Assembly (NCBI RefSeq): GCF_002925905.1 | Contig: NZ_PRDB01000020.1 | Span: 1 to 64,000, forward strand | DNA: 64,000 bases | Source: Klebsiella michiganensis | Lineage (GTDB): Bacteria; Pseudomonadota; Gammaproteobacteria; Enterobacterales; Enterobacteriaceae | Direction of reading: 5' to 3' | Shown: in pieces, positions 1 through 10,644 of the stretch | Numbering within the stretch: position 1 is the stretch's first letter | Layout: every line of letters starts with the position of its first letter | Made by a program: the position numbers and the translations under genes | Notes under the pieces: model-generated | Told to the model about the DNA's origin: nothing | The model's database searches: none | What the model saw: only the letters and a program-made list of their open reading frames with translations

Positions 1-351
1 CAGCCCCAGCGCATCAAATAGCGCCAGCGGATCCTGCGCCAGCAGCTCAGCGGCGCTTTTGCCTTCTATGGCGGTCAACAGCACCGCCAGCATGCCGCGC
101 ACGATGCGGCCTTCGCTATCGCCGAAGAAATGCAGCTTGCCCTCGGCGTCAACAACGTGCCCCAGCCAGACGCGGTTTTCACAACCGGCAATCTCTTTGG
201 CTCGCGCTTTCAGGTCGTCCGGCAGCGCGGGAAGCTGCTTACCCAGTAAAATCAGCTGGCGGTATTTATCTTCCCACTGGCTGAGCGGGGTAAAGGTCTG
301 CCGTAGAGATGCCTCGGTGATGCGGGTACCAAAAGGGTGAGAAGTCGTCAT
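1..351 (-). CDS. csdE: Cysteine desulfuration protein CsdE, C-terminus cut by window edge
   Basis: Sulfur acceptor of the SufE/CsdE family. It takes persulfide sulfur from CsdA and passes it on, with CsdL/TcdA (not in this window) a known partner. The frame is open from ATG at 351 to base 1, giving 117 residues of an expected ~147. The acceptor cysteine is visible near residue 57 in the family motif AGCENRVW. The start overlaps the csdA stop by one base (TAATG on the minus strand), so the two genes are translationally coupled. The missing part is outside the window, not deleted. Confidence 0.95.
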   Translation of the reverse strand, partial: MTTSHPFGTRITEASLRQTFTPLSQWEDKYRQLILLGKQLPALPDDLKARAKEIAGCENRVWLGHVVDAEGKLHFFGDSEGRIVRGMLAVLLTAIEGKSAAELLAQDPLALFDALGL

Positions 352-1556
352 TAATCCACCAGTATTTCCAGAGCGCGGTCCACGGCGTGCACCAGCGCGT
401 AAACATCGTCTTGCGTGTTATAAGGCGCGAAGGAGGCCCGTAGCGTGCCGCTGACGCCAAGCGCCGCCAGCAGCGGCTGGGCGCAGTGCTGACCGGCGCG
501 CAGCGCGATCCCCGACTCCGCCAGCAGCGTCACCATATCGCTATGGTGAACGCCGTCAAAATCAAACGCCAGCAGGCTGGCGTCCTGGCAGCGGAAGGAG
601 CGGAAGCCCGGACGTTTCGCCAGCTCGTCCTCCGCCAGCGTCGCCAGGCCGCGGCTCCAGTTTTCCGCCTGCGCGATGTCCGTCTCCTCCAGCCACTCCA
701 GCGCCGCGCTCAGGCCGATCACCCCGGCGATATTGGGCGTTCCCGCCTCGAAGCGCCAGGGGGCGGGCTGGGTTTTGAAGCCATCGAAGGTGACTTCGGT
801 AATCATTTTTCCGCCGCCGAGCCACGGCGACATCTCCGCCAGCCGTTCGCTTTTGCCATACAGCGCGCCGATGCCGGTCGGCCCGTAGAGCTTATGGCCT
901 GAAAAAGCATAAAAGTCGATATCCAGCGCCTGGACGTCCGCCGGGAAATGTACCGCTCCCTGCGCGCCGTCGACCATCACCACCATCCCGGCAGCGCGGG
1001 CCTGGCGTATTGCCAGCGTCAGATCCGGACAGCCGCCGGTGACGTTGGACATCTGGCCAATCGCCAGCACCCGGCTGCGCGGCGTGATAAGCGCGCCAAG
1101 CGCCGCCACGTCCGGCAGGCGGTTGCCCGCCAGCGGCAGCTTCACCACCCGCGCGCCGGTTTGCCCGGCAACCATTAACCACGGCACCAGGTTGGCGTGA
1201 TGCTCTGCTTCGCTGACGATAATCTCATCGCCGGGTTTCAGGCGCGGGCGCACGTAGCTCTGCGCCACCATATTAATGGCTTCGGTGGTGCCGCGCGTCC
1301 AGACGATATCCTGGCCGGAAGGGGCGTTGAGCAGCGTTGCCACCCGTTCGCGCGCGTTTTCATAGCGTTCGGTTAGCTGACGGGCGGTGGCGAACTGGCT
1401 GCGGTGGACGTTACCGGCGCTAAGGCGATAGAACTGGTCGCTGGCCTCAATGACCGCCAGCGGTTTGAGGGTTGTCGCGGCGCTATCAAGATAGACGCCG
1501 GCGTCGGCCAGCGCCGGGAACTGGGCGCGAAATTGGACGGGGTTGAATGCGTTCAT
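351..1556 (-). CDS. csdA: Cysteine desulfurase CsdA
   Basis: PLP-dependent desulfurase that converts L-cysteine to L-alanine and an enzyme persulfide, which it hands to CsdE. The chosen ATG at 1556 gives 401 residues, the E. coli length; the open frame runs further upstream to 1997, but that extension crosses ygdI and has no family similarity. The PLP lysine lies in [10 protein letters not shown] near residue 222 and the catalytic cysteine in RAGQHCA near residue 358, the pattern of the SufS-like class II desulfurases. csdE follows directly. Confidence 0.97.
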   Translation of the reverse strand: MNAFNPVQFRAQFPALADAGVYLDSAATTLKPLAVIEASDQFYRLSAGNVHRSQFATARQLTERYENARERVATLLNAPSGQDIVWTRGTTEAINMVAQSYVRPRLKPGDEIIVSEAEHHANLVPWLMVAGQTGARVVKLPLAGNRLPDVAALGALITPRSRVLAIGQMSNVTGGCPDLTLAIRQARAAGMVVMVDGAQGAVHFPADVQALDIDFYAFSGHKLYGPTGIGALYGKSERLAEMSPWLGGGKMITEVTFDGFKTQPAPWRFEAGTPNIAGVIGLSAALEWLEETDIAQAENWSRGLATLAEDELAKRPGFRSFRCQDASLLAFDFDGVHHSDMVTLLAESGIALRAGQHCAQPLLAALGVSGTLRASFAPYNTQDDVYALVHAVDRALEILVD

Positions 1557-1748
1557 GAGATTCCTCGTATCGATATCAGGATCGTCGCGCAAATCGGCGG
1601 GTGATACAAGGTTTCTGCTAACGACTGGAATTTTCTGAATATGACTTCGGGTGGGTAAAAGATAGTTATGCTGAATAGTGTTGGGTTTGCGTTTTAACCT
1701 GGTACAGAACGAATCATAAACAGTATAAATAGTCGAAAGGAGAGAAAG

Positions 1749-1979
1749 ATGAAAATGAATAAGACTGCCGCAATTATTTCTGCCTGTGTGCTGACCTTTG
1801 GCCTGAGCGCCTGCTCCTCCAACTACGTGATGCATACCAACGATGGGCGCACCATCGTGACCGACGGCAAACCGCAAACGGATAATGATACTGGCATGAT
1901 TTCGTACAAAGATGCCTGGGGTAACAAGCAGCAGATTAACCGTTCTGACGTAAAACAGCTGGGCGAGCTGGATAAGTGA
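1749..1979 (+). CDS. ygdI: Small lipoprotein YgdI (YgdI/YgdR family)
   Basis: A 76-residue envelope lipoprotein of unknown function. The N-terminus is a lipoprotein signal peptide ending in LSAC, with the lipidated cysteine near residue 22, followed by a small beta-rich domain ([24 protein letters not shown]). AGGAG at 1738-1742 supports the ATG at 1749; a second ATG at 1755 is also possible and would give a form closer to the E. coli N-terminus. It is divergent from csdA and convergent with gcvB, whose terminator begins within 20 bases of the stop. Confidence 0.93.
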   Translation: MKMNKTAAIISACVLTFGLSACSSNYVMHTNDGRTIVTDGKPQTDNDTGMISYKDAWGNKQQINRSDVKQLGELDK

Positions 1980-1995
1980 TTTCGGTATAGCAGGC

Positions 1996-2020
1996 AAAAA
2001 AAAGCACCGCGCAGTGCGGT
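1996..2020 (-). terminator. gcvB rho-independent terminator
   Basis: Minus-strand stem AGCACCGC / GCGGTGCT with a short loop, followed by eight T residues (A run at 1996-2003 on the plus strand). Confidence 0.85.
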
Positions 2021-2203
2021 GCTACATTAAATCACTATGGACAGACAGGGTAAATGTACAGGAAGTGAAAAGGGGTAGCTGAGCTACCATGGTCCGCAAA
2101 CCCGGACCAATTGCAAACACAACAACACAACATCACAACCGTAAGCCAAAAGCTTGTTGGAACACGCATTCCAAAAAAAGCTCTTCGTTCCGGCTCAGGA
2201 AGT
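1996..2203 (-). ncRNA. gcvB: GcvB small RNA
   Basis: Hfq-dependent sRNA that represses many amino-acid and peptide transporter mRNAs. Recognised by its 5' end ACTTCCTGAGCC (starting at 2203), the G/U-rich R1 seed region complementary to about 2106-2139 (TGTTGTGTTGTTGTG), and the 3' end CATAGTGATTTAATGTAGCA that runs into a GC hairpin plus T tract (1996-2020). Length is about 208 nt, as in E. coli. It lies in the conserved position between ygdI and gcvA, divergent from gcvA, its known activator when glycine is abundant. Confidence 0.96.
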
Positions 2204-2238
2204 GCCGCCACTATAGGTATTTGCTGGTAGAAGCTCAA
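2204..2238 (-). promoter_or_regulatory. gcvB sigma-70 promoter
   Basis: On the minus strand, -35 TTGAGC (2238-2233), a 17-base spacer and -10 TATAGT (2215-2210) place the start at 2203, exactly the conserved GcvB 5' end. GcvA is expected to bind just upstream, in the 130 bases shared with the gcvA promoter. Confidence 0.8.
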
Positions 2239-2332
2239 CGGACAAATTATAATAGCTCAGATAAAAAAAACTAATAGGTTAACTATTGTTTCCCGTTTGT
2301 TAAATTGCCTTAACATCTAAGCCAGAATAACT

Positions 2333-3250
2333 ATGTCCAAGCGTTTGCCACCTCTGAATGCATTACGTGTTTTTGATGCAGCCGCCCGCCATCTTAGCTT
2401 CACTCGCGCCGCCGATGAGCTTTTTGTGACGCAGGCCGCAGTCAGCCACCAAATCAAGTCCCTGGAGGATTTCCTCGGCCTCAAGCTGTTCCGTCGACGC
2501 AATCGTTCTCTTCTTTTGACGGAGGAGGGGCAGAGCTATTTTCAGGATATCAAAGAGATTTTTTCGCAGCTCACCGAAGCGACCCGCAAGCTCCAGGCCC
2601 GAAGCGCAAAAGGGGCCTTAACCGTCAGTATGCTCCCCAGTTTTGCCATTCAGTGGCTGGTGCCAAGGCTCACAAGCTTTAACTCAGCTTATCCGGGAAT
2701 CGACGTCAGGATCCAGGCCGTGGACCGTCAGGAGGATAAGCTGGCCGACGATGTCGACGTGGCGATTTTTTACGGCCGCGGCAACTGGCCGGGGCTGCGG
2801 GTGGAAAAGCTGTACGCCGAATATCTGCTCCCGGTGTGCTCACCGCTGTTGCTCACCGGCGATAAAGCGTTGAAAACGCCTGCCGATCTGGCGCAACATA
2901 CCCTGTTGCACGATGCTTCCCGCCGCGACTGGCAAACTTATACCCGCCAGTTAGGTCTAAACCATATTAATGTTCAACAGGGACCGATATTTAGCCACAG
3001 CGCAATGGTGCTGCAGGCGGCAATCCATGGACAGGGGGTCGCGCTGGCCAACAATGTGATGGCGCAGTCCGAGATTGAGGCGGGCCGTTTGGTCTGCCCG
3101 TTTAATGATGTTCTGGTCAGTAAGAATGCGTTTTATCTCGTTTGTCATGACAGTCAGGCAGAACTGGGTAAAATAGCCGCCTTCCGCCAGTGGATTCTGG
3201 CAAAAGCGGCTAATGAACAAGAAAAATTTCGCTTTCGTTATGAACAATAA
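2333..3250 (+). CDS. gcvA: LysR-type glycine cleavage regulator GcvA
   Basis: 305-residue LysR regulator that activates gcvTHP and gcvB in response to glycine and represses gcvTHP when purines are abundant. The N-terminal winged HTH spans about residues 7-66 (RAADELFVTQAAVSHQIKSL) and the remainder is the LysR effector-binding domain. Length and N-terminus match the E. coli protein. It is divergent from gcvB and is followed after 19 bases by ygdD and rlmM on the same strand, so the three may share transcripts. Confidence 0.97.
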   Translation: MSKRLPPLNALRVFDAAARHLSFTRAADELFVTQAAVSHQIKSLEDFLGLKLFRRRNRSLLLTEEGQSYFQDIKEIFSQLTEATRKLQARSAKGALTVSMLPSFAIQWLVPRLTSFNSAYPGIDVRIQAVDRQEDKLADDVDVAIFYGRGNWPGLRVEKLYAEYLLPVCSPLLLTGDKALKTPADLAQHTLLHDASRRDWQTYTRQLGLNHINVQQGPIFSHSAMVLQAAIHGQGVALANNVMAQSEIEAGRLVCPFNDVLVSKNAFYLVCHDSQAELGKIAAFRQWILAKAANEQEKFRFRYEQ

Positions 3251-3269
3251 ATCATCGTAGGGTAAACAC

Positions 3270-3665
3270 ATGACCAGCCGTTTTATGCTGATTTTCGCCG
3301 CGATAAGCGGTTTTATCTTTGTGGCTTTGGGCGCTTTTGGCGCGCACGTTTTGAGTAAAACGATGGGCGTTGCGGAAATGGGCTGGATCCACACCGGCCT
3401 GCAGTATCAGGCATTCCATACGCTGGCTATTTTTGGCCTGGCGGTGGCGATGCAGCGCCGCATCAGCATCTGGTTTTACTGGAGCAGCGTCTTTATGGCG
3501 CTCGGTACCGTTCTTTTTAGCGGCAGCCTCTACTGTCTGGCGCTCTCGCATTTACGCCTGTGGGCGTTCGTTACGCCGGTTGGAGGCGTCTGCTTCCTTG
3601 CCGGTTGGATATTAATGTTAATTGGTGCAATTCGTCTGAAACGTAAGGGCGTTGTTCATGAATAA
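3270..3665 (+). CDS. ygdD: DUF423 inner-membrane protein YgdD
   Basis: 131-residue membrane protein of the DUF423 family with about four predicted hydrophobic segments and no catalytic motif. The first helix contains the family pattern [10 protein letters not shown] near residue 22. Function unknown. Its end overlaps the start of rlmM by 8 bases, suggesting translational coupling. Confidence 0.93.
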   Translation: MTSRFMLIFAAISGFIFVALGAFGAHVLSKTMGVAEMGWIHTGLQYQAFHTLAIFGLAVAMQRRISIWFYWSSVFMALGTVLFSGSLYCLALSHLRLWAFVTPVGGVCFLAGWILMLIGAIRLKRKGVVHE

Positions 3666-4758
3666 AGTTGTCCTCTATTGTCGCCCTGGGTTTGAGAAAG
3701 AGTGCGCAGCAGAAATTACCGATAAGGCCTCGCGCCTTGAGGTGTTTGGTTTTGCCCGGGTCAAAGACGACTCCGGCTATGTGATTTTTGAGTGCTACCA
3801 GGCCGAAGATGGCGAAAAGCTGGTGCGCGAACTGCCGTTCAGCTCGCTGGTGTTTGCCCGCCAGATGTTTGTGGTTGGCGAACTGCTGCGCGACCTGCCG
3901 CCGGAAGACCGGATTTCCCCGATCGTCGGTATGCTGCAGGGCGTGGTGGAGAAGGGCGGCGAGCTGCGCGTTGAAGTGGCCGATACCAACGAAAGCAAAG
4001 AGCTGATGAAGTTCTGCCGCAAGTTTACGGTACCGCTGCGCGCGGCGCTGCGCGAAGCGGGCGTGCTGACCAACTATGAAACGCCAAAGCGTCCGGTGGT
4101 CCACGTGTTCTTTATCGCCCCCGGCTGCTGCTATACCGGTTACTCGTTGTCTAACAACAACTCGCCGTTCTATATGGGCATTCCGCGCCTCAAGTTCCCG
4201 TCCGATGCGCCGAGCCGTTCGACCCTTAAGCTGGAGGAGGCGTTTCACGTCTTTATTCCGGCGGATGAGTGGGACGAGCGTCTGGCGAACGGTATGTACG
4301 CGGTGGATCTCGGCGCCTGTCCCGGCGGCTGGACCTATCAGCTGGTGAAACGCAATATGTGGGTCTCCTCGGTGGATAACGGTCCGATGGCGCAAAGCCT
4401 GATGGATACCGGCCAGGTGACCTGGCTGCGTGAAGATGGCTTCAAGTATCGCCCGACGCGCAACAACATTTCGTGGATGGTGTGCGATATGGTGGAGAAA
4501 CCGGCGAAAGTGGCGGCGCTGATGGCCCAGTGGCTGGTGAACGGCTGGTGCCGGGAAACCATCTTTAACCTGAAGCTGCCGATGAAAAAACGCTACGAAG
4601 AGCTGTCGCGCAACCTGGCCTATATTCAGGAACAGCTGGACGAGCACGGCATCAACGCGCAAATCCAGGCGCGCCAGCTGTATCACGATCGCGAAGAGGT
4701 GACGGTTCACGTTCGCCGCCTGTGGGCTGCCGTCGGCGGTCGCCGCGACGAACGCTAG
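3658..4758 (+). CDS. rlmM: 23S rRNA 2'-O-ribose C2498 methyltransferase RlmM
   Basis: SAM-dependent methyltransferase that 2'-O-methylates C2498 of 23S rRNA. The ATG at 3658 yields 366 residues, the E. coli length; a TTG two codons upstream is rejected. An N-terminal THUMP-like substrate region precedes a Rossmann domain with the SAM motif [14 protein letters not shown] near residue 223. Convergent with fucR; a REP-like hairpin lies between. Confidence 0.96.
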   Translation: MNKVVLYCRPGFEKECAAEITDKASRLEVFGFARVKDDSGYVIFECYQAEDGEKLVRELPFSSLVFARQMFVVGELLRDLPPEDRISPIVGMLQGVVEKGGELRVEVADTNESKELMKFCRKFTVPLRAALREAGVLTNYETPKRPVVHVFFIAPGCCYTGYSLSNNNSPFYMGIPRLKFPSDAPSRSTLKLEEAFHVFIPADEWDERLANGMYAVDLGACPGGWTYQLVKRNMWVSSVDNGPMAQSLMDTGQVTWLREDGFKYRPTRNNISWMVCDMVEKPAKVAALMAQWLVNGWCRETIFNLKLPMKKRYEELSRNLAYIQEQLDEHGINAQIQARQLYHDREEVTVHVRRLWAAVGGRRDER

Positions 4759-4767
4759 TTTGATCTG

Positions 4768-4806
4768 TAGGCCGGATAGGGTGTTAAGCCGCTATCCGGC
4801 GCTGCC
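4768..4806. repeat. REP-like palindrome between rlmM and fucR
   Basis: GCCGGATAG (4771-4779) pairs perfectly with CTATCCGGC (4792-4800), within the enterobacterial REP context GTAGGCCGGATA. It lies between the two convergent stops and may act as a bidirectional transcript end. Confidence 0.75.
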
Positions 4807-4813
4807 ATAGCCG

Positions 4814-5524
4814 TTACGACTGCGACACGTCCGAAACAATATGCGTCACATCATCCAGATGGCCGATCCGCGCCTCCCCTGAACGATTAAATTTGCTCTT
4901 ATCAATCAACAATAACGATTGCGACGCTCGCTTAAGCAGCAGCGATTTGAACTCGGCGTTCACCGTATTTGAGTCCCAGAGCGCGCCGTCGCTGTCGATG
5001 CCCTCGCAGGAAAAAATGAACAGGTCGATCTCCAGCGCTTTGAGCTGTGAGATAAGCGACGCGCTGACGTAGCAGCCGTATTTTCGCTGGAGCGTACCGC
5101 CGGAGCAGGTAAGCTGAATGTTCTCTCGCTTGCTGAGCTCCTGGCAAATCGGCTGGCTGTTGGTAAAGACGTGAAGGTCGATATCCGGCAGCTGGCGGGC
5201 CAGATACCAGCAGGTGGAACTGGCATCAAGGGCGATAACCATCCCCTCTTCTATCCACGCAAGCGCCTCGCGGGCGATGTCCGCTTTGTGCGCGTAGTGG
5301 CTTTTCAGACGGATATGAAAAGGGTCGCCGCTGTCACGGCTTTGCCGGTGAATGACTTTTGCCCGACCGTGGTTACGCAGCACTTTCCCCTGGGACTGGA
5401 GCTCGCTGAGATCGCGGCGAATGGTTTCTCTGCTGACGTTAAGCTGTAGCGATAAGGCTTCGGTGGTCAGGCTGTTATGGTTAATGAGCAGGTCTAGTAT
5501 CGCTTGCTGTCGTGCCGCTTTCAT
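4814..5524 (-). CDS. fucR: DeoR-family L-fucose operon activator FucR
   Basis: Activates the fuc regulon; L-fuculose-1-phosphate is the accepted inducer. The ATG at 5524 (MKAARQQAILDLL) gives 236 residues and matches the known N-terminus; a GTG three codons upstream is less likely. The DeoR HTH is at residues ~18-40 (LTTEALSLQLNVSRETIRRD) and the C-terminal DeoRC sugar-phosphate sensor fills the rest. The protein is a few residues shorter than E. coli FucR at its C-terminus. Last gene of fucPIKUR, 57 bases after fucU, with a hairpin in the gap. Confidence 0.95.
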   Translation of the reverse strand: MKAARQQAILDLLINHNSLTTEALSLQLNVSRETIRRDLSELQSQGKVLRNHGRAKVIHRQSRDSGDPFHIRLKSHYAHKADIAREALAWIEEGMVIALDASSTCWYLARQLPDIDLHVFTNSQPICQELSKRENIQLTCSGGTLQRKYGCYVSASLISQLKALEIDLFIFSCEGIDSDGALWDSNTVNAEFKSLLLKRASQSLLLIDKSKFNRSGEARIGHLDDVTHIVSDVSQS

Positions 5525-5546
5525 TTTTCTCACCCTGGCGTTCGCT

Positions 5547-5571
5547 GAGCGCCCGCATCAGACGGGCGCTC
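5547..5571 (-). terminator. Hairpin between fucU and fucR
   Basis: Perfect 9-bp stem, GAGCGCCCG (5547-5555) with CGGGCGCTC (5563-5571), loop of 7 bases and no T tract. More likely an mRNA-stabilising or attenuating hairpin that lowers fucR expression than a full terminator. Confidence 0.5.
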
Positions 5572-5581
5572 CGGCATGAGA

Positions 5582-6004
5582 TTACGGCGTTACTCCTTTT
5601 TTTAAAAGAATATTCCCGTACTTAGCGCGCTCACCTGTGATAACGATCGCAAAGGCTTTTTGCGCCCGCTCGTAGAAAGCAAAGCGGTCGATGCGGGCGA
5701 TCTCCGGGCAGGGCGCGGGGCCGGAAAGCGCCTCGCGATAGCGCGTTTCTACCTGAGGGTCGAGGGCGTCGCCTTCCACGGCGGCCATCATCACCAGCGG
5801 CGGAGCGTAGCTGTCTAACTCAAACAGCGGAATAATCGCCTGCAGCAGGTCGCTCACCCGCAGGCCGTCGGCGCGAATGACCTGTGGCCCCATGCTGTGG
5901 GCCGGGAAGTGGGCATCGGAAAAAATAATCTCATCGCCATGCCCCATTTCCGCCAGCACTTTGAGGAGGTCCGGGGAAATCAACGGGGAAATCGTTTTTA
6001 GCAT
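5582..6004 (-). CDS. fucU: L-fucose mutarotase FucU
   Basis: Interconverts alpha- and beta-L-fucose (RbsD/FucU fold), supplying the anomer used by FucI. The ATG at 6004 ([26 protein letters not shown]) gives 140 residues, the E. coli length; the longer open frame begins inside fucK. The family signature [15 protein letters not shown], with its catalytic histidine, is intact near residues 21-35. One base separates it from the fucK stop. Confidence 0.95.
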   Translation of the reverse strand: MLKTISPLISPDLLKVLAEMGHGDEIIFSDAHFPAHSMGPQVIRADGLRVSDLLQAIIPLFELDSYAPPLVMMAAVEGDALDPQVETRYREALSGPAPCPEIARIDRFAFYERAQKAFAIVITGERAKYGNILLKKGVTP

Positions 6005-6005
6005 C

Positions 6006-7424
6006 TCATACTCCCTCAATCAGTTCGGGTTCGGTTTGCGGGTAAAAGTAACGATACCGGTAGCTCACCTGCGCTCTGGCCTGCTCCGGGCTGCTGAATT
6101 CACCGACGCCATACCAGCCAAACATGGCGGCGCCGGCGACGGTGGTTTCGGCGTCATCGAGTACTTTAATGGGGATCTCCAGCCTGTTGGCTTTGATCTG
6201 ATTCCACAGCGCGTTGCGGCTGCCGCCGCCGACCAGCAGCAGCTCGCGGGCTTTGAAGTGGCCGATTTGCTGCAGCGTTTGCAGATTGTGCGCTAGCTGT
6301 TCGGCTAATCCTTCCAGCGCGGCGAGGTAGAAATGACCGCGGGTGGTATTCAGCGTTATGCCCTGCCAGCCTGCGGTTGGGCTGGATAGCAGGTCGCACT
6401 GCATCTTCACCTTCTGAGCGCCGCGGGGGAGGGCCCGGGCCTCTTCAATCAACGTTTGCCACGGCGTCTCAGGCGTCCACAGCAGCTGGCGTATCCATTC
6501 CAGCACGCCGGAGGCCAGCCACTGCATGCCGGGGTTATAGCGTCCCGGCTGACAATCCTGCTCGCAGGTGGAGCCCGCATAGTGGCTGAGCAGCGACGTG
6601 TCTACCTGGGCGCTGCGCACCATCAGAATTTCCCAGGTGCCGGACGACAGCACCGGTTCATCCTGCTCCGCGCCCGCGCCAAACAGCGCGAACTGGGTGT
6701 CGTGCCCGGCGGAGATAACCGGAATGCCGACGGCTAAACCCAGCATTTTCGCGGCATCGCTCCGCAGCGTGCCAATCTGCTGGCCCGCTTCAACGAGCCG
6801 GGGAAACAGGCGGCGCGGCAGCCCCGTGGCCTGCAGAATCTGCGCGCTGAAATCCCGCTGGTGGATATCCAGCATCTGGCTGGTGCCCGCCATGGTGATA
6901 TCGGTCGTGAATTCCCCGGTCAGACGCTGGTTGAGAAGCGAGGAGATGAACAGCCAGGCGTGGGCTTGCTCCAGCAGCTGCGGGTGGTTCTCTTTCAGCC
7001 ATATCAGCTTATACAGGGTGTTGAAACCAAATGCGCCGACGCCGGAGATCTGCTGGAGCTGCTGCGCGGGCATAAAGCGGCCGATATTGTCCATCACCGA
7101 CGCGGTACGCGGACATTTCCAGCTGATGACCGGATAGAGCAGCTTGCCCTGTTCATCCACCAGCGCGCCGTCGACGCCGAAGGTGGTGACCGTGATGCCG
7201 CGAACCGTGCAGGATGAGAGCGGGTCGGCAATTTGCCGACAGCATTCGGCGAAGCGTTGCAGGATCGCCTCCAGCGACCACTGGTGCCAGGCGCTGTTCT
7301 CCACGGCGATATCGCTGGCGTTGGCCGTTGCGGCGCGGGCGATAATGTTCCCCTGGCGGTCAACGGCAATCGCCCGTACGTTAGTGGCGCCGCAGTCGAG
7401 GACCAGGATGACTTCATTCTTCAT
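6006..7424 (-). CDS. fucK: L-fuculokinase FucK
   Basis: FGGY-family kinase that phosphorylates L-fuculose to L-fuculose-1-phosphate. The ATG at 7424 is preceded by a GGGAGAG ribosome site and gives 472 residues; the frame extends upstream only into a repeat. The N-terminal phosphate loop [14 protein letters not shown] and the C-terminal [15 protein letters not shown] motif are intact. Lies 102 bases after fucI with a REP pair in the gap, and 1 base before fucU. Confidence 0.96.
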   Translation of the reverse strand: MKNEVILVLDCGATNVRAIAVDRQGNIIARAATANASDIAVENSAWHQWSLEAILQRFAECCRQIADPLSSCTVRGITVTTFGVDGALVDEQGKLLYPVISWKCPRTASVMDNIGRFMPAQQLQQISGVGAFGFNTLYKLIWLKENHPQLLEQAHAWLFISSLLNQRLTGEFTTDITMAGTSQMLDIHQRDFSAQILQATGLPRRLFPRLVEAGQQIGTLRSDAAKMLGLAVGIPVISAGHDTQFALFGAGAEQDEPVLSSGTWEILMVRSAQVDTSLLSHYAGSTCEQDCQPGRYNPGMQWLASGVLEWIRQLLWTPETPWQTLIEEARALPRGAQKVKMQCDLLSSPTAGWQGITLNTTRGHFYLAALEGLAEQLAHNLQTLQQIGHFKARELLLVGGGSRNALWNQIKANRLEIPIKVLDDAETTVAGAAMFGWYGVGEFSSPEQARAQVSYRYRYFYPQTEPELIEGV

Positions 7425-7437
7425 AATCTCTCCCGAG

Positions 7438-7522
7438 ACGTTGCCGGATGGCGGCGTAAACGCCTTATCCGGCCTGCGGGACGGTATCATCCGTAGGCCG
7501 GATAAGCGCAGCGCCATCAGGC
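7438..7522. repeat. BIME/REP pair between fucI and fucK
   Basis: Two facing REP units: TGCCGGATGGCGGCGTAAAC...TTATCCGGCCTG, then GTAGGCCGGATAAGCG...GCCATCAGGC. REP pairs within an operon commonly stabilise the upstream mRNA, here the fucPI part. Confidence 0.85.
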
Positions 7523-7526
7523 ATTT

Positions 7527-9302
7527 TTAACGTTTATACAGCGGGCCGTAGTTCTGGCAGGCGCGGTAATCCTGGCCTTCGCTATCCATCCCGTGCGCAG
7601 ACCAGCTGGAGGGGCGGTAGATTTTCGCCTCTTCTACGTTATGCATGCACACCGGGATCCGCAGCATCGACGCCAGGGTGATAAAGTCGGCGCCAACGTG
7701 GCCGATGGTCAGCACGCCGTGGTTAGCGCCCCAGTTCGCCATCACCGAGTAGACGTCGGAGAACGGGCCTTTACCGGTCAGGCGCGGCGCAAACCAGGTG
7801 GTGGGCCAGGTGGAGTTGGTGCGGGCATCCAGCTGGTCATGCATCGCTTTCGGTAGCTCTACGCTCCAGCCTTCGGCAATCTGCAGTACCGGGCCGAGGC
7901 CTTTGATGATATTTACGCGGGTCATGGTGAACGGTACGCCGCCTTCGGTCAGGAAGCGGGAGGAGAAGCCGCCACCGCGGAAATATTCATGAATCGCCGG
8001 GCACCATTCGGTGGCCGCGAGGCAGGCGTCGGCCTCCTGCTGGCTGATTTCCCAGTGCGGCTTCATGGTTGGCTTGCCTTCCGCATCGAGCTGTTTGCAG
8101 GCGCCGTCCAGCGCCGCTGAACCGGAGTTGATCAAGTGGATAATGCCGTGTTCCGCCAGTCCGGTGAGCGGTTGGCCGGTGACGCGTTTAACCGCGTCCG
8201 GCGACCAGTAGGTGCGCACGTCGGCAAACACCTGGGCGGTGCCGGTCAGCTGGTGGCCCATCAGCATCGCCACGCCGTTGAGGCTGTCGTTTTCCGTGGC
8301 GACGACGAAGGGTTCGCGTACGCCGTTCCAGTCGAACGAGCTATTGAGCAGCGCCTCGGCGGTATCGCCGTTAGGGTATTGATCGGTCCAGTGGCGCTGG
8401 CCCTGGAAGCCCGCAGCGATGGCGTTGTAGCCCAGCGACTCTTCGACCAGCCCTTTTTCCGCCAGCTTCTTGTTGCCCTGCATCATGTCGCGGATGCACA
8501 TCGCCATCAGCAGGCTCTCTTTCAGCACCGCGCGGTTCTGTTCGGCGTTGCGCTTATACTGCTGCGCGTTCTGGTCTTCGCCGTAGCGGAAGTTTTTATC
8601 CGCCCACGCCAGCGCCATTTCCAGCTCGCTTTCATCATAGATTTTCTGGTCGATGCGGCGGCGCAGCTCGGTCATGTCCACCGCCTGCACTTTCATACCG
8701 AGCCAGGACTCGAAGAAGTTGTGATCGACGATAGAACCGGCGATCCCCATCGACACGCCGCCGACGGAAAGATAGCTTTTGCCCTTCATGCTGGCCACCG
8801 CTAAGCCGGCGCGGGCAAAGCGCAGCAGTTTTTCTTCGACATCCGGCGGAATGGAGGTGTCGTCGGCGTCCTGCACGTCGTGACCATAAATGGAGAACGC
8901 CGGAATACCCTTCTGACAGTGGGCCGCCAGCGCTGCCGCGAGGTAAACCGCGCCGGGGCGCTCGGTGCCGTTAAAGCCCCAGATGGCTTTTGGCCGCAGC
9001 GGGTCCATATCGATAGTTTCGCTGCCGTAGCACCAGCACGGAGTCACGGTAATGGTGACGCCGACGTTCTGGCTGCTGAATTTCTCCTCGCAGGCGGCGG
9101 ATTCCGCCATGCCCGCAATGCAGCTGTCGGCGATGACGCACTCAATCTGCGCGCCGCAGGCGTGACGCAGTTTTTCCACGATCAGCGCGGCGGTGGCTTT
9201 CGCCATATTCATGGTTTGCTCTTCCAGCGACTCGCGCACCCCCATGCGGCGTCCATCAATCACCGGGCGGATGCCAATTTTCGGTAAGCTGATTTTTTTC
9301 AT
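7527..9302 (-). CDS. fucI: L-fucose isomerase FucI
   Basis: Mn2+-dependent ketol isomerase converting L-fucose to L-fuculose (also D-arabinose to D-ribulose). 591 residues from the ATG at 9302, identical in length to E. coli FucI, with no gaps or frame breaks. N-terminal sequence [21 protein letters not shown] and the segment [17 protein letters not shown] are characteristic. Follows fucP by 31 bases. Confidence 0.97.
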   Translation of the reverse strand: MKKISLPKIGIRPVIDGRRMGVRESLEEQTMNMAKATAALIVEKLRHACGAQIECVIADSCIAGMAESAACEEKFSSQNVGVTITVTPCWCYGSETIDMDPLRPKAIWGFNGTERPGAVYLAAALAAHCQKGIPAFSIYGHDVQDADDTSIPPDVEEKLLRFARAGLAVASMKGKSYLSVGGVSMGIAGSIVDHNFFESWLGMKVQAVDMTELRRRIDQKIYDESELEMALAWADKNFRYGEDQNAQQYKRNAEQNRAVLKESLLMAMCIRDMMQGNKKLAEKGLVEESLGYNAIAAGFQGQRHWTDQYPNGDTAEALLNSSFDWNGVREPFVVATENDSLNGVAMLMGHQLTGTAQVFADVRTYWSPDAVKRVTGQPLTGLAEHGIIHLINSGSAALDGACKQLDAEGKPTMKPHWEISQQEADACLAATEWCPAIHEYFRGGGFSSRFLTEGGVPFTMTRVNIIKGLGPVLQIAEGWSVELPKAMHDQLDARTNSTWPTTWFAPRLTGKGPFSDVYSVMANWGANHGVLTIGHVGADFITLASMLRIPVCMHNVEEAKIYRPSSWSAHGMDSEGQDYRACQNYGPLYKR

Positions 9303-9333
9303 TCCAGATTCCTCACGTTATTCGGATAAATGT

Positions 9334-10644
9334 TTAGTTAGCTGCCGTTTGCGAACGGAAACGGGCAAAGATGAAGATGACGGCAAAGCACAGCGCCGGG
9401 ACCAGCTCCGCGGTGGGGATGTTGCCGGCTGCGTCGCTGACAAAGCCCATCACCGGGGTGACAATCCCGCCGCCAATAATGGTCATGACGATAAAAGAGG
9501 AGCCGTATTTGGTGTCCTGCCCCAGGTTTTTGATGCCCAGCGAGAAGATGGTCGGATACTGAATCGACATAAAGGCGCTGCACAGCGTCAGGGCCAGCAG
9601 ACCCACGTGGCCGCCGGTGAAAGCGGAAATCAGGCACAGGATCATCGAGAGCAGGGCATAGGCTGCCAGCACTTTATGCGGCGCAAAGCGGCTGATGAGC
9701 CAGGTACCGGAGAAGCGGCCGATAAAAAAGCACACCATCGTGCCGGTCAGATAGTTGGCGGCGAAACCGGGCGTCATGCCGGGGATCTCTTCGATAGCGT
9801 AGCGAATCAGATAGCTCCAGCAGGCGGTTTGCGCGCCGACGTAGCAGAACTGCGCCAGCACCGCCCAGCGCCAGTGGCGAACGCGGACCAGGCGAGCAAG
9901 GGAAGCGGAGAAGGAACTCTGGTTGGCGTCACTATGGTCGTCGCTCTGCAGGGCCGGGAATTTGGTCAACATAATCAACAGAGCGACCAGTAAGACAACC
10001 GCGACGATGATCATATACGGGGTTTGCACCGAGAGCACCAGGCTGTGTTTATAGGCGCTAAGCTGCTCCGGAGCCATTTTATCGAGCACATCCTGCGATT
10101 GATGCGGCACATTAGACAAAATGAGACTTTGCCCAAAAACCACCGCAATAATGGCGCCAAACGAGTTAAACGTTTGGGCAAGATTAAGCCGGAAGTGACC
10201 TCCGCTTTCTGGACCTAAGACGGTAACAAACGGGTTTGCCGCGGTTTCTAAACACCCTAAGCCTGCAGCAATAATAAACAGGCCAATCAGGAATAAGGTG
10301 TAATTCATAACTTCAGCGGCGGGCCAGAATAGCGCGGCGCCAAAAGCATATAAGAACAGTCCGGTAATAATGCCGGCTTTATAACTTAACTTTTTCATCA
10401 AAATTCCGGCCGGAATGGGAATGACGAAATAGCCGAAATAAAAGGCGGATTGAATCAGTCCAGCCTGGAAGTTGGTTAAGGTAAAGGCTTGTTGAAATTG
10501 TGGTAATAAAATATCGTTGAGATTATTTGCGACCGCCCAAAGAAAAAACAGCGAGCACAGCAGGGCGAAGGGAATAATGTAGCGCTTGCTTTGCCCTGTC
10601 TCTACCGCACGAAAACTCTGCGTTTGTATTGTTGTGTTTCCCAT
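9334..10644 (-). CDS. fucP: L-fucose:H+ symporter FucP
   Basis: Major-facilitator proton symporter for L-fucose, 436 residues with 12 predicted transmembrane segments. The first segment (FALLCSLFFLWAVANNLNDI) carries the acidic residue expected near the proton pathway (Asp46 in E. coli). First gene of fucPIKUR, transcribed from the 560-base region shared with fucA. Confidence 0.96.
   Translation of the reverse strand: MGNTTIQTQSFRAVETGQSKRYIIPFALLCSLFFLWAVANNLNDILLPQFQQAFTLTNFQAGLIQSAFYFGYFVIPIPAGILMKKLSYKAGIITGLFLYAFGAALFWPAAEVMNYTLFLIGLFIIAAGLGCLETAANPFVTVLGPESGGHFRLNLAQTFNSFGAIIAVVFGQSLILSNVPHQSQDVLDKMAPEQLSAYKHSLVLSVQTPYMIIVAVVLLVALLIMLTKFPALQSDDHSDANQSSFSASLARLVRVRHWRWAVLAQFCYVGAQTACWSYLIRYAIEEIPGMTPGFAANYLTGTMVCFFIGRFSGTWLISRFAPHKVLAAYALLSMILCLISAFTGGHVGLLALTLCSAFMSIQYPTIFSLGIKNLGQDTKYGSSFIVMTIIGGGIVTPVMGFVSDAAGNIPTAELVPALCFAVIFIFARFRSQTAAN

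Noticed and set aside
1557-1997. N-terminal extension of the csdA frame
   Set aside because: It runs antisense through ygdI, has no family similarity, and the 401-residue form from 1556 matches CsdA.
2089-2274. Plus-strand open frame over gcvB
   Set aside because: Antisense to a well-supported sRNA; no ribosome site or homology.
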